Source: an uncultured Paracoccaceae bacterium (GTDB lineage: Bacteria > Pseudomonadota > Alphaproteobacteria > Rhodobacterales > Rhodobacteraceae). From it: a stretch of 64,000 bases of DNA. This document shows, one piece after another, positions 38,365 to 47,416 of the stretch (its first letter is position 1; each line of letters starts with the position of its first letter). The stretch lies in NCBI GenBank assembly GCA_947498985.1, contig CANMMF010000002.1, positions 558,001 to 622,000 of the forward strand, read 5' to 3'. A program made the translations under genes and the position numbers. The notes under the pieces were generated by a model that saw nothing but the letters and a program-made list of their open reading frames with translations, did not search any database and was not told where the DNA came from.

Positions 38365-40404
38365 ATGACCGGACAGATCGTTTTTGACCCGCTGCTGCCC
38401 TGGCCGGCCATCGCGGTGCTGGCCGCGCTGGCGCTTGTCGGCGTGGCGCTGGCGCTCTGGCGCGGGTTGTCGGGCTGGGCCTTGCGGGCGCTTGCCGGGG
38501 CGGTGCTGGTGGCCGCGCTGACGCAACCTTCCTATCAGATCGAGGACCGCGCGCCGCTCTCGGACATCGTGCTGATGGTTGTCGATCAAAGCGCCTCGCA
38601 GCAGCTGGCCAACCGCGCAGGCGCGACCGAAGACGCCGCCAGCGCGCTGGAGGCGCAACTGGCCGCGCGCCCCAACACCGAAGTGCGGCGCATTCCCGTC
38701 GGCGATGGCGACGGCGACGCGGGCACGCAGTTGATGATCGCGCTGAGCCAGGCCATGGCCGAAGAGCCGCGCGGGCGCATCGCCGGTCTTTTCCTGCTCT
38801 CGGACGGGCAGTTGCACGATCTCGAACGTGCCCCCGACCTGCCCGCGCCGCTGCATCTGATGCTCACGGGCCGCGACACCGACTGGGACCGCAGACTAAT
38901 CGTCAAGAACGCACCCGCCTTCGCCATCCTCGGCGAAGAGGTGGAGCTGACCCTCAGCATCGAGGACGAAGGGGCTGCACCCGAGGCGCAGGCGACCGAG
39001 ATGCTGATCTCTGTCGATGGCGAGGAACCGCAGCGCTTTGCGGTGCCCATCGGCGAGGATCTGACCTTGCCGGTGACGCTGCCGCATGGCGGGCTCAACG
39101 TGATCGAGTTCACCGTGCCGCAGGCCGAGGGAGAGCTGACCGACCGCAACAACACCGCCCTTGTGCAGATCAACGGCGTGCGCGACCGGTTGCGCGTGCT
39201 GCTGGTGTCCGGAGAGCCGCATGCCGGCGGGCGGACCTGGCGCAATCTGCTGAAATCCGACAGCTCCGTCGATCTGGTGCACTTCACCATCCTGCGCCCG
39301 CCGGAAAAGCAGGACGGTGTGCCGGTCAACGAACTCAGCCTCATCGCCTTTCCGACCCGCGAATTGTTCCTCGAAAAGATCGAGGATTTCGATCTGATCA
39401 TCTTCGACCGCTACAAGCGGCGCGGCATCCTGCCGTCGATCTACCTCGATAACGTGCGCAATTATGTCGAACAGGGCGGGGCGGTGCTGGTGGCAGCGGG
39501 GCCGGATTTCGCCTCTGCGGATTCGATCTACCGCTCGCCGCTGTCGCAGATCCTTCCCGCCGAACCCACCGCGCGCGTGGTCGAGGAAGGTTATCGCCCC
39601 ACTGTGACGGAGCTGGGCGAAAAGCACCCGGTCACCGCGGGGCTGTCTGGTGCCGGAACCTGGGGCCGCTGGATGCGCCAGATCGAGGTCGAGCCTGCCT
39701 CCGGCGACGTGGTCATGTCCGGCGCGGGTGACCGGCCGCTGCTGGTGCTCGACCGTGTGGGCGCGGGGCGCGTGGCGCTGCTGGCCTCCGATCACGCCTG
39801 GCTCTGGACCCGCGGCTACGAGGGCGGCGGTCCGCAGCTGGAACTGCTGCGCCGTCTCGCGCACTGGATGATGAAGGAACCCGAGCTTGAGGAAGAGGCG
39901 CTCTGGGCCGAACCCACCGGTCAGACCATGCGCATCATCCGCCGGTCTCTGGGTGACGAGGTCGGGTCGGTGACCGTGACGCGGCCCGATGGCGAAGAGG
40001 TGGAGCTTGCGCTCGAAGAGGTGAGCCCGGGCCGGTTCGAGGCGATCTATGAAGGGCCGCAGATCGGCCTTTACCGGCTGGTGGAGGGCGAACAGACCGC
40101 CGTGGTCGGGCTTGGCCCCGCCGCCCCGCGGGAGTTCGAACGCACCATCGCCTCTGCAGGTTTGCTGGAGCCGCTGATCGACACGATGCGCGGCGGCGTG
40201 ATGCGTCTGCAGGAGGGTGTCCCGGATATCCGCAGCGTGCGCGCGGGCCGTCCTGCCGCCGGGCGCGGCTGGATCGGCATCACCCCGCGCGAGGCCTATG
40301 AGACGCTCGATGTGCGCCAGACGCCGATACTGCCCGCGTGGCTGGTGCTGCTCCTGGCCTCGGCGCTGATTGTGGGCGCATGGCTGCGCGAAGGGCGATC
40401 CTGA
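38365..40404 (+). CDS. membrane protein with VWA/glutamine-amidotransferase-like domain
   Basis: A 679-residue protein closing the MoxR operon. Two N-terminal membrane segments (about 12-30 and 35-52) are followed by a VWA-like strand with a degenerate metal site (MVVDQSASQ instead of DxSxS-T-D), then a beta-rich periplasmic region and a class-I-amidotransferase-like fold (FDLIIFDRYKRRG, QGGAVLVAAGPDF) lacking a clear catalytic Cys. A C-terminal membrane segment ends at 675. Start ATG 38365, with GAGG upstream. Confidence 0.85.
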   Translation: MTGQIVFDPLLPWPAIAVLAALALVGVALALWRGLSGWALRALAGAVLVAALTQPSYQIEDRAPLSDIVLMVVDQSASQQLANRAGATEDAASALEAQLAARPNTEVRRIPVGDGDGDAGTQLMIALSQAMAEEPRGRIAGLFLLSDGQLHDLERAPDLPAPLHLMLTGRDTDWDRRLIVKNAPAFAILGEEVELTLSIEDEGAAPEAQATEMLISVDGEEPQRFAVPIGEDLTLPVTLPHGGLNVIEFTVPQAEGELTDRNNTALVQINGVRDRLRVLLVSGEPHAGGRTWRNLLKSDSSVDLVHFTILRPPEKQDGVPVNELSLIAFPTRELFLEKIEDFDLIIFDRYKRRGILPSIYLDNVRNYVEQGGAVLVAAGPDFASADSIYRSPLSQILPAEPTARVVEEGYRPTVTELGEKHPVTAGLSGAGTWGRWMRQIEVEPASGDVVMSGAGDRPLLVLDRVGAGRVALLASDHAWLWTRGYEGGGPQLELLRRLAHWMMKEPELEEEALWAEPTGQTMRIIRRSLGDEVGSVTVTRPDGEEVELALEEVSPGRFEAIYEGPQIGLYRLVEGEQTAVVGLGPAAPREFERTIASAGLLEPLIDTMRGGVMRLQEGVPDIRSVRAGRPAAGRGWIGITPREAYETLDVRQTPILPAWLVLLLASALIVGAWLREGRS

Positions 40405-40496
40405 CGCGGGCTTTCAATTGTGCATTCGCGGCGGCACAACCGTCTTGCACTCCGACCCGGGGATGCCCTCGCATTCACCGGACGCGACGCGCCACG

Positions 40497-40844
40497 TCAC
40501 TCCAGGGCAAATGCCGTCGTCGCCGCGTTCCAGCCATCCACCGAGCATTTCGCCCGGATCAGCACCTGAGTCACCCCGTCCGGTACATCGACGCCACCTT
40601 GCGAGCGGGTGAAGGGCTGCTCGGTCACATGCGGATGAAGCAACTCGCGGGTGGCCAGAACCGTGCCATCCGCAAGCTCCACCCGCCAGCCATCGGCGTA
40701 GTGATCCCATCCGGTGTCCGGATGGCTGAGTGTGACGGAAAAGCGCCAGCTGCCGCCGCTTTGCGTGGCTGTCACCTCTTCGACAACGGGTGGATCGGCA
40801 AAAGCCGCTGTGGCCAGGAAGAGGGCGGGCAGAAGATATCTCAT
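40497..40844 (-). CDS. small secreted protein of unknown function
   Basis: A 115-residue protein with a signal peptide (RYLLPALFLATAAFADPP). The mature domain is beta-rich with Trp residues (GSWRFSVTLSHPDTGWDHYA, DGWRVELADGTVLATRELL), an immunoglobulin-like look, and one Cys. I do not recognise a family. It is the last gene of a leftward group with the DUF599 and CopD-like genes. Confidence 0.7.
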   Translation of the reverse strand: MRYLLPALFLATAAFADPPVVEEVTATQSGGSWRFSVTLSHPDTGWDHYADGWRVELADGTVLATRELLHPHVTEQPFTRSQGGVDVPDGVTQVLIRAKCSVDGWNAATTAFALE

Positions 40845-40907
40845 GCCTGCAGTCTAGGCTGTGCGGCGCCCCGGCAGCAAGATCGCAGGGGCGCGCGGGG
40901 TGCCCGA

Positions 40908-41618
40908 TCACGGCTTCGTGCGCGCCGCCTCCGCCAGCAGCACGGCGCGGGATTGTGACGCAAATTCACGCCGGAGGATCACCGACACCGTGAACAGCAC
41001 CGCGATGATCAACGTGCCGCTGCCCACCAGCCAGGCCGAGCTGGCGATGCCGAAATAGACCGAGCGCAGCCCGCGATTGTAGCTGCGCGCCGCCAGCACA
41101 TTGACCTCACCGGCGGTGGCGGCACAGGGCATCGCCTGAGGATCCGCAGGATCGTTCGGCACCGCCGCCATCAGTACCGCGACATACCCGAAAAGCCGGT
41201 GCGCCCAGACGAATTTCAAAAACGCGTTGGTGGCGAAAAGCACCAGCACCAGCAGCTTGACCTCCCAGACAAAGATCGGATCGGCGGTCTGCGTGAGCTC
41301 TTCGGCGACGCCCTGAATGCGGTCGGTATTGCCCAGCAGCGCAAAGCCGCCGCCAATCGCGATCATGCAGGCCGAGGCAAAGAACGCCGTGCCCTGCCGC
41401 AATTGCCCGATGATCTGGCTGTCGAAGATCCGCGGCTCGCGCGTGACGAACTGGCGCATCCATTCGCGCCGGTACCCGGCCATCAGGGCGGCGGTGGAGG
41501 GGCGGCGCGCAGGCGAATGCTCGATCACGAAAGTGGCGCCCAGCCATGCACACAAGAGCAGGCCCAGCGCGGCGAGGTCATAGGCCGAAAACAGCGCGAT
41601 ACGGTCGATCACGGTCAT
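40908..41618 (-). CDS. DUF599 family membrane protein
   Basis: A 236-residue inner-membrane protein with four hydrophobic segments. The conserved DUF599 block is REWMRQFVTREPRIFDSQII and then GQLRQGTAFFASACMIAIGG. Function unknown. It starts 13 bases after the CopD-like gene stops. Confidence 0.9.
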   Translation of the reverse strand: MTVIDRIALFSAYDLAALGLLLCAWLGATFVIEHSPARRPSTAALMAGYRREWMRQFVTREPRIFDSQIIGQLRQGTAFFASACMIAIGGGFALLGNTDRIQGVAEELTQTADPIFVWEVKLLVLVLFATNAFLKFVWAHRLFGYVAVLMAAVPNDPADPQAMPCAATAGEVNVLAARSYNRGLRSVYFGIASSAWLVGSGTLIIAVLFTVSVILRREFASQSRAVLLAEAARTKP

Positions 41619-41631
41619 GGAGCGGGCTTTC

Positions 41632-42042
41632 TCAGAACGGTTTGACCACGACGATCCAGAGGATCGCGATCGCGCCCAACACGCTGATTTCGTTGAAGAT
41701 GCGCAGGAAACGGTCGCTCTCGTCAAAGACCCCGCGCCGGGCGCGCAGCACAAGCCGTCCGGTCCAGCCGTAATGCGCCGCGAGCGTCAGCACCAAAAGC
41801 AGTTTCACGAGAGACCAGGCGGGCCAGCCCCAGGAATGCGCCAGCCAAAGCCCGGTGCCGATGGCGATCACACCCAGCCCCGCGGAGAAGCGATAAAGCC
41901 GGATCGTGAGATCGCCCAGCGGGCCGAATTCGCCCAGCCGCTGCCATTCGCGCTTCCAGTAGATCAGCGCGCGGGGCACCGCAAAAATCGACGTCATCCA
42001 GCCCATGACGCACAGAAGATGAATGATCTTGACCCAATCCAT
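41632..42042 (-). CDS. CopD/HemJ-like membrane protein
   Basis: A 136-residue protein with four membrane segments. The N-terminal His in WVKIIHLLCVMGWMTSIF and the C-terminal FNEISVLGAIAILWIVVVKP recall the HemJ/UPF0093 and CopD superfamily, which binds heme or copper. It is probably a paralogue rather than the protoporphyrinogen oxidase itself, because the conserved Arg/Lys pattern is only partly kept. Confidence 0.75.
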   Translation of the reverse strand: MDWVKIIHLLCVMGWMTSIFAVPRALIYWKREWQRLGEFGPLGDLTIRLYRFSAGLGVIAIGTGLWLAHSWGWPAWSLVKLLLVLTLAAHYGWTGRLVLRARRGVFDESDRFLRIFNEISVLGAIAILWIVVVKPF

Positions 42043-42123
42043 GCGCGCACCTGACCCATGCGCGTGGTAAAGTTCAAGTCGGAGCAGACGGGCGCGACAA
42101 TTAGGACTCGCCTTTTTAGTAAT

Positions 42124-42146
42124 ATTGGTTATATATCTTTACCAAT
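42124..42146. promoter_or_regulatory. inverted repeat in the glcD promoter region
   Basis: ATTGGT-N11-ACCAAT, perfect 6-base arms, 15 bases before the glcD start in an AT-rich patch. The TTGGT/ACCAA arms resemble half sites of GntR-family operators (as for GlcC), but the spacing is wider. Confidence 0.4.
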
Positions 42147-42161
42147 TCCAGGAGATGCCAG

Positions 42162-43610
42162 ATGCAGATGCCCGAGCCGAACCCGTCCATCCTGTCGCGC
42201 AAGGCGCGGATCGTCGAGAAATTGCGCAGCGTTCTGCCGGAGGATGCGGTGATCTCGGACGAGGCGGAAACGCGGGCCTATGAATGCGACGCGCTCACCG
42301 CCTATCGCTGCCCGCCTTTGGCGGCGGTGCTGCCCGCCTCCACCAAGGAAGTGTCCGACGTCTTGCGGGTCTGCTTCGAGGAAGGTGTGCCGGTGGTGCC
42401 GCGCGGCTCCGGCACGTCGCTGGCAGGCGGCGCGCTGCCCACGGCGGATTCGGTGATCCTCGGCGTGGCGCGGATGAACGAGGTGCTGGAAACCGACTAC
42501 GCCAACCGCATCATCCGCGTGCAGACCGGACGCACCAATCTCAGCGTGACCGGCGCTGTGGAAGAAAACGACTTCTTTTACGCGCCCGACCCCTCCAGCC
42601 AGCTTGCCTGTGCCATTGCAGGCAATATCGCGATGAACTCGGGCGGCGCGCATTGTCTGAAATACGGCGTGACCACCAACAACCTGATGGGCGTCACCAT
42701 GGTGCAGATGGACGGCACCGTGGTCGAGATCGGCGGCGGCCATCTGGATGCGGGCGGGCTCGATCTGCTGGGGCTGATCTGCGGCTCTGAAGGGCAGTTG
42801 GGGGTGGTGACCGAAGCGACGCTGCGCATCCTGCGCAAGCCCGAAGGTGCGCGCCCGGTCCTGATGGGCTTCGATGCCAATGAAGTGGCCGGGGCCTGCG
42901 TCAGCGACATCATCAAGGCCGGTGTCCTGCCGGTGGCCATCGAGTTCATGGACCGTCCCTGCATCGAGGCGACCGAGGCCTTCGCCAAGGCCGGCTACCC
43001 GATGTGCGAGGCGCTCTTGATCGTGGAAGTGGAAGGCTCGGACGCGGAGATCGACGAACAGCTCGCCCTGATCCTGGAGATTGCCCGCCGCCACAACCCG
43101 GTGGAGCTGCGCGAGGCCCGCGATGCCGACGAGGCGGGCCGCATCTGGCTCGGGCGCAAATCCGCGTTCGGCGCGATGGGGCAGATCAACGATTACATGT
43201 GTCTCGACGGCACCATCCCGATCTCGGAGCTGCCGTTTGTGCTGCGCCGGATCGGCGAGATGTCGCAGGAATACGGGCTCGATGTGGCCAACGTGTTCCA
43301 TGCGGGCGACGGCAACATGCATCCGCTGATCTTGTTCGATGCCAACAAGGAAGGCGATCTGGAGCTGTGTGAGCAGTTCGGCGCCGACATCCTGCGGCTC
43401 TGCGTCGAGGTGGGTGGCTGTCTGACCGGCGAGCACGGGGTCGGCATCGAAAAGCGCGATCTGATGGTGGATCAGTACGCGCCCGAGGATCTGGAGGTGC
43501 AGATGGCGGTCAAGGACGTGTTTGACCCCAGATGGTTGCTCAACCCGGCCAAGGTGTTTCCGCTGGCCGCATCCGAAGCCCGCCGAGCGATGGCGCTTGC
43601 GGCGGAGTGA
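42162..43610 (+). CDS. glcD: glycolate oxidase subunit GlcD (FAD-linked)
   Basis: A 482-residue FAD-binding_4/FAD-oxidase_C protein. The FAD site shows VPRGSGTSLAGGALP and GGAHCLKYGVTTNNLMGV, and the C-terminal domain shows VFHAGDGNMHPLILFD and GCLTGEHGVGIEKRD. With GlcE and GlcF it oxidises glycolate to glyoxylate and passes electrons to quinone. Full length. AGGAG precedes ATG 42162. It is the first gene of the glc operon. Confidence 0.96.
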   Translation: MQMPEPNPSILSRKARIVEKLRSVLPEDAVISDEAETRAYECDALTAYRCPPLAAVLPASTKEVSDVLRVCFEEGVPVVPRGSGTSLAGGALPTADSVILGVARMNEVLETDYANRIIRVQTGRTNLSVTGAVEENDFFYAPDPSSQLACAIAGNIAMNSGGAHCLKYGVTTNNLMGVTMVQMDGTVVEIGGGHLDAGGLDLLGLICGSEGQLGVVTEATLRILRKPEGARPVLMGFDANEVAGACVSDIIKAGVLPVAIEFMDRPCIEATEAFAKAGYPMCEALLIVEVEGSDAEIDEQLALILEIARRHNPVELREARDADEAGRIWLGRKSAFGAMGQINDYMCLDGTIPISELPFVLRRIGEMSQEYGLDVANVFHAGDGNMHPLILFDANKEGDLELCEQFGADILRLCVEVGGCLTGEHGVGIEKRDLMVDQYAPEDLEVQMAVKDVFDPRWLLNPAKVFPLAASEARRAMALAAE

Positions 43611-43659
43611 GGACCGGGGCTCTGCCCCAGACCCCGGGATATTTTTCGCCCAAAGAAAC
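43611..43659. repeat. intergenic GC-hairpin element, family R, copy 2
   Basis: GGGGC-TCT-GCCCC followed by CCCCGGGATATTTTT and GCCCAAAGAAAC. It lies inside the glc operon between glcD and glcE, so it is transcribed with them. Confidence 0.65.
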
Positions 43660-43673
43660 AATGGGACAGTCAC

Positions 43674-44801
43674 ATGAGACCTGAGTCAGAAGCCGATCTG
43701 GCCGAGATCATCGCGGCCGCAAAGGCGCCGTTCCACATTCGCGGCGGCGGCACGCGCGGCATCGGGCGGCCGGTGGCCGGCGAAGTTCTGGAGACCGGTG
43801 CGTTGTCGGGGATCACGCTTTATGAGCCGGGCGCGCTGACGCTTGTGGCGCAGGCGGGCACGCCGCTTGCCGAGATCGAGGCCGCGCTTCAGGCGGAAGG
43901 CCAGCGGCTGGCCTTCGAGCCGATGGATCATCGCGGGCTGCTGGGCACAACCGGCGCGCCGACGCTGGGCGGTGTTGTGGCCGGCAATGTCAGCGGGCCG
44001 CGCCGCGTGCAGGCCGGGGCCTGCCGCGATTTCATGCTGGGTGTGCGGTTTGTTGATGGCGCGGGCCGGGTGGTGAAGAATGGCGGGCGGGTGATGAAGA
44101 ACGTCACCGGCTACGATCTGGTCAAGCTGATGACCGGCAGCTGGGGCACGCTCGGAGTGCTGACGGAGGTGAGCCTCAAGGTGCTCCCGACGCCGGAGAC
44201 GGCCGCCAGTCTGGTGATCCGCGGATTGTCCGCGCAGGATGCGGTGGGGGCGATGGCCAGGGCCATGGGATCGCCTTTCGAAGTGACGGGGGCCGCGCAT
44301 CTGCCATCAGGTGGCGACGGGCCCTCGGAGACGGTGCTGCGGATCGAAGGCTTCGAGACATCGGTGCATTATCGGGCAAACCGGCTCAGGGACATGTTTG
44401 CGGAGCACGACGTGCCGATCGAAAGCGATCCGGACCACGTGGCCGCGCGCTGGAGTGCAATCCGCGACGTGCAGGCAATGACCGGGCAGCCCGGCGATGT
44501 CTGGCGGATCTCCTGCACACCTTCGGAGGGTCCTGCGCTGGCCGCGCGGCTTGATGCGCAACAGCTGCTGTTCGACTGGGCCGGTGGCCTGATCTGGGCG
44601 CGCGTCCCCGAAGGCACCGATGCGCGCGCGCGGCTCGGAGCCTTCGGCGGGCATGCCACGCTGGTCCAGGGCTCGGAGGCCACACGCGCGGCGCTGCCGG
44701 TCTTTCAGCCGGAGCCCGCGCCGCTGGCCGCGCTTACCGACGGGGTGCGCGCGCAGTTCGACCCCAGGGGCCTGCTCAATCCCGGGCTGATGGCCGGATG
44801 A
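43674..44801 (+). CDS. glcE: glycolate oxidase subunit GlcE
   Basis: A 375-residue FAD-binding protein. Residues about 5-170 hold the FAD-binding_4 fold (FHIRGGGTRGIGRP, MDHRGLLGTTGAPTLGGVVA, KNVTGYDLVKLMTGSWGTLG), with a divergent C-terminal half as usual for GlcE. The stop overlaps the next gene start by four bases (ATGA). The start ATG 43674 follows the copy-2 hairpin element. Confidence 0.95.
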   Translation: MRPESEADLAEIIAAAKAPFHIRGGGTRGIGRPVAGEVLETGALSGITLYEPGALTLVAQAGTPLAEIEAALQAEGQRLAFEPMDHRGLLGTTGAPTLGGVVAGNVSGPRRVQAGACRDFMLGVRFVDGAGRVVKNGGRVMKNVTGYDLVKLMTGSWGTLGVLTEVSLKVLPTPETAASLVIRGLSAQDAVGAMARAMGSPFEVTGAAHLPSGGDGPSETVLRIEGFETSVHYRANRLRDMFAEHDVPIESDPDHVAARWSAIRDVQAMTGQPGDVWRISCTPSEGPALAARLDAQQLLFDWAGGLIWARVPEGTDARARLGAFGGHATLVQGSEATRAALPVFQPEPAPLAALTDGVRAQFDPRGLLNPGLMAG

Positions 44802-45145
44802 CGCAAACCACGTTCCTTGCCTTTGTCGCCACTTTTGTGGTCGGACCGCTGCTATGTGCCGCCGCGATGGCCCTGCCCGGACGGCTCGCGCCGCTTATCG
44901 GCTTGGCGATTGGCGTCGTGGCCGCGGTGACCCTTGCGCTGCGCTGGCAGCTTCAGGGCGGTCCGGCGCAGCTCTGGTCGCTGGTCGCCCTGTGGCTGGC
45001 CTGGGTTCTGGCGGTGGCGATGGTCGCGCGCGCCCTGCAAAGCCGTCTTGATACACCGCGCGCGCGCCGCATCCTGACGATCCTCGCCCTTCTTGCAACA
45101 ACATTGCCGTGGTTCGGATTGGCCACGGCCCGGATGATGAGCTGA
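44798..45145 (+). CDS. small integral membrane protein inserted between glcE and glcF
   Basis: A 115-residue protein with four hydrophobic helices (about 5-25, 30-50, 58-80 and 93-112) and a basic loop in between (RALQSRLDTPRARR). ATGA overlap with the glcE stop and two bases from the stop to the glcF start place it firmly in the operon. I recognise no family. It could be a membrane anchor for the GlcDEF complex or a transporter-like accessory; this is inference from position only. Confidence 0.75.
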   Translation: MTQTTFLAFVATFVVGPLLCAAAMALPGRLAPLIGLAIGVVAAVTLALRWQLQGGPAQLWSLVALWLAWVLAVAMVARALQSRLDTPRARRILTILALLATTLPWFGLATARMMS

Positions 45146-45147
45146 CC

Positions 45148-46536
45148 ATGCAGACCAATTTCACGGACGAGCAACTGAAGGATCCCGGCACCGCGCGGGC
45201 CAACGAGATCCTGCGCGCCTGCGTGCATTGCGGCTTCTGCACCGCGACCTGTCCGACCTATCAGGTGCTGGGCGATGAGCTCGACAGCCCGCGCGGGCGC
45301 ATCTACCTGATCAAGGACATGATCGAAAACGAGCGGGTGCCGGACGAAAAGACCGTCAAGCATATCGACCGTTGCCTGAGTTGCCTTGCGTGCATGACCA
45401 CCTGCCCGTCGGGGGTGCATTACATGCATCTGGTGGACCACGCGCGCGAGTATATCGAAGAGCATTACGACAGGCCCTGGCACGACCGGGCGCTGCGCTG
45501 GCTGCTGGCGCGGATCCTGCCCTATCCGACACGGTTCCGCGTGGCGATGCTTGGTGCCAAGATCGCCAAGCCCTTTGCCCCGCTGGTGCCCGACGCGCGG
45601 CTCCGGGCGATGCTGGCCATGGCGCCCAAGACAATCCCGCCGGTCAGCCGCAACGATGATCCGCAGAGCTTTGCGCCGCAGACGGAGCGGAAGATGCGCG
45701 TCGCGCTGATGACGGGCTGCGCGCAGAAGGCGCTGAACACCGATATCAACGATGCGACGATCCGGCTGCTCACGCGGCTTGGCTGCGAAGTGGTGATCGC
45801 CGAGGGTGCGGGCTGTTGCGGGGCGCTGACCCATCACATGGGCAAGACCGCGGAAAGCCACGGCACGGCGGGCCGGAACATCCGCGCCTGGGTGCGCGAA
45901 ATGGACGGCGCGGGGCTCGACGCCATCGTGATCAACACCAGCGGATGCGGCACCACGGTCAAGGATTACGGCCACATGTTCCGCAACACCGCGCTCGCCG
46001 AGGACGCCGCGCGCGTTGCCGGTATCGCGGTGGATGTCAGCGAAGTTCTGGTCAAGCTGATGGGCACGACGTCCGGCGCATCCGGCGCACTCGGCAATGT
46101 CGCGCGCGAGAGTGTCGCGGGCACCAGCGCCGCGCCCGGCAAAGGCGTCTTCGCGCCGTCCGGCCCGCATGGAGAGGGTTCGCTGAAAGTGGCCTATCAT
46201 GCCGCCTGCTCGCTCCAGCATGGCCAGCAGATCAAGACCCACCCCAAGGACCTGCTCCGGCAGGCGGGGTTCGAGGTGGTGGAACCCGCCGACAGCCATC
46301 TGTGTTGCGGCTCTGCGGGCACCTACAACCTCATGCAGCCCGAGATTTCCGGCAAGCTCAAGGCGCGCAAGATCCGCACGCTGGAAGCAAAGACACCCGA
46401 CATCATCGCGGCGGGCAATATCGGCTGCATGATCCAGATCGGGTCCGGCACCGATGTGCCGATTGTGCACACGGTGGAATTGCTCGACTGGGCGACCGGC
46501 GGGCCGAAACCGCCTGCGCTGGAAATTGCAGACTGA
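45148..46536 (+). CDS. glcF: glycolate oxidase iron-sulfur subunit GlcF
   Basis: A 462-residue protein with two [4Fe-4S] ferredoxin motifs near the N-terminus (CVHCGFCTATCP, CLSCLACMTTCP) and two C-terminal CCG domains (GCCGALTHH, LCCGSAGTYN), as in GlcF and heterodisulfide-reductase D-like proteins. ATG 45148 (MQTNFTDEQL) starts the family's usual N-terminus. A Ser/Gly-rich insertion at about residues 305-345 (TTSGASGALGN...) seems longer than in E. coli GlcF. Confidence 0.95.
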   Translation: MQTNFTDEQLKDPGTARANEILRACVHCGFCTATCPTYQVLGDELDSPRGRIYLIKDMIENERVPDEKTVKHIDRCLSCLACMTTCPSGVHYMHLVDHAREYIEEHYDRPWHDRALRWLLARILPYPTRFRVAMLGAKIAKPFAPLVPDARLRAMLAMAPKTIPPVSRNDDPQSFAPQTERKMRVALMTGCAQKALNTDINDATIRLLTRLGCEVVIAEGAGCCGALTHHMGKTAESHGTAGRNIRAWVREMDGAGLDAIVINTSGCGTTVKDYGHMFRNTALAEDAARVAGIAVDVSEVLVKLMGTTSGASGALGNVARESVAGTSAAPGKGVFAPSGPHGEGSLKVAYHAACSLQHGQQIKTHPKDLLRQAGFEVVEPADSHLCCGSAGTYNLMQPEISGKLKARKIRTLEAKTPDIIAAGNIGCMIQIGSGTDVPIVHTVELLDWATGGPKPPALEIAD

Positions 46537-46624
46537 CGCGCGAAAAAGGCACGATTGCGACGGGCCTGCCGCATTTTTGCCGCGATGCCCGGTTAGAAGC
46601 GCGAAAAAACGCGGGAGTTTTTGC

Positions 46625-47416
46625 GTGCGATTTGTATTGATTTTTGTTTTTTCACTTTGGGGCAGCCTCGCCGGAGCACAGGGCTTTTTCTCGATGGAGA
46701 GCCAGCAGGACGGCCGGAAATGGGAGGCGGTGGGCCGTCTCGAGATTGCAGGTGTCGCGTTTTGCACCGGGGCGCTGATCGAAGAGCGGATCGTTCTGAC
46801 CGCGGCGCATTGTCTTTACGACCCCACCACCGGCGCGCGCGTGGCCATCGAGGATATCCAGTTTCTGGCCGGGTGGCGGAACGGGCGCGCTTCAGCCTAT
46901 CGTCGCGTGCGCCGTGCGGTGCCGCATCCCGACTATGCCTATGCCGGCCCGTCGACCGCGTTGCGCGTGCGCAACGATGTGGCCCTGATCGAGTTGCAGC
47001 ACCCGATCCGCAACACCACGATCCTGCCGTTCGACACCGATATCCGGCCTGAGCCGGGTGCCGATGTGGGCGTGGTGTCCTACGCGCATGACCGCTCCGA
47101 AGCGCCGAGCCTGCAGGAAACCTGCAAGGTGCTGTCGCGGCAGGACGGTATTCTCGTGCTGTCCTGTTCGGTGGATTTTGGTGCTTCGGGCTCGCCTGTC
47201 TTTACGTTCGACGGTGACGGCACGCCTCGCATCGTTTCGGTGGTTTCGGCCAAGGCCGCCGCCGAGGGTGAGGCCGTGTCGCTCGGCACCGCGCTCGAAG
47301 AGCCGGTAACGGTTTTGAAAGATATCCTGTCGCAAAGTGCCAATGCGGGAGCGGGTCTGGAACGCATGACCGCAGGCAGTCGACGGGAAACAGGTGCAAA
47401 ATTCGTAAAACCGTAA
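46625..47416 (+). CDS. secreted trypsin-like serine protease
   Basis: A 263-residue S1-family protease. GTG 46625 starts a signal peptide (VRFVLIFVFSLWGSLAGAQG); the frame is open further upstream within glcF's end but lacks a signal. The triad is His62 (TAAHC), Asp118 (RNDVALIEL) and Ser188 (GASGSPV, in place of the usual GDSGGP). Four Cys could form two disulfides. The target protein is unknown. A short reading frame for a second secreted peptide begins at its 3' end. Confidence 0.88.
   Translation: MRFVLIFVFSLWGSLAGAQGFFSMESQQDGRKWEAVGRLEIAGVAFCTGALIEERIVLTAAHCLYDPTTGARVAIEDIQFLAGWRNGRASAYRRVRRAVPHPDYAYAGPSTALRVRNDVALIELQHPIRNTTILPFDTDIRPEPGADVGVVSYAHDRSEAPSLQETCKVLSRQDGILVLSCSVDFGASGSPVFTFDGDGTPRIVSVVSAKAAAEGEAVSLGTALEEPVTVLKDILSQSANAGAGLERMTAGSRRETGAKFVKP

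Noticed and set aside
38581-38610. Functional VWA metal site in the last protein of the MoxR operon
   Set aside because: The motif DQSAS keeps only part of the DxSxS pattern and no matching Thr/Asp positions were seen, so metal binding is doubtful.
43611-43659. Family R hairpin as an ordinary terminator
   Set aside because: It lies inside the glc operon between glcD and glcE, so full termination would break the operon; a processing or stability role is more likely.
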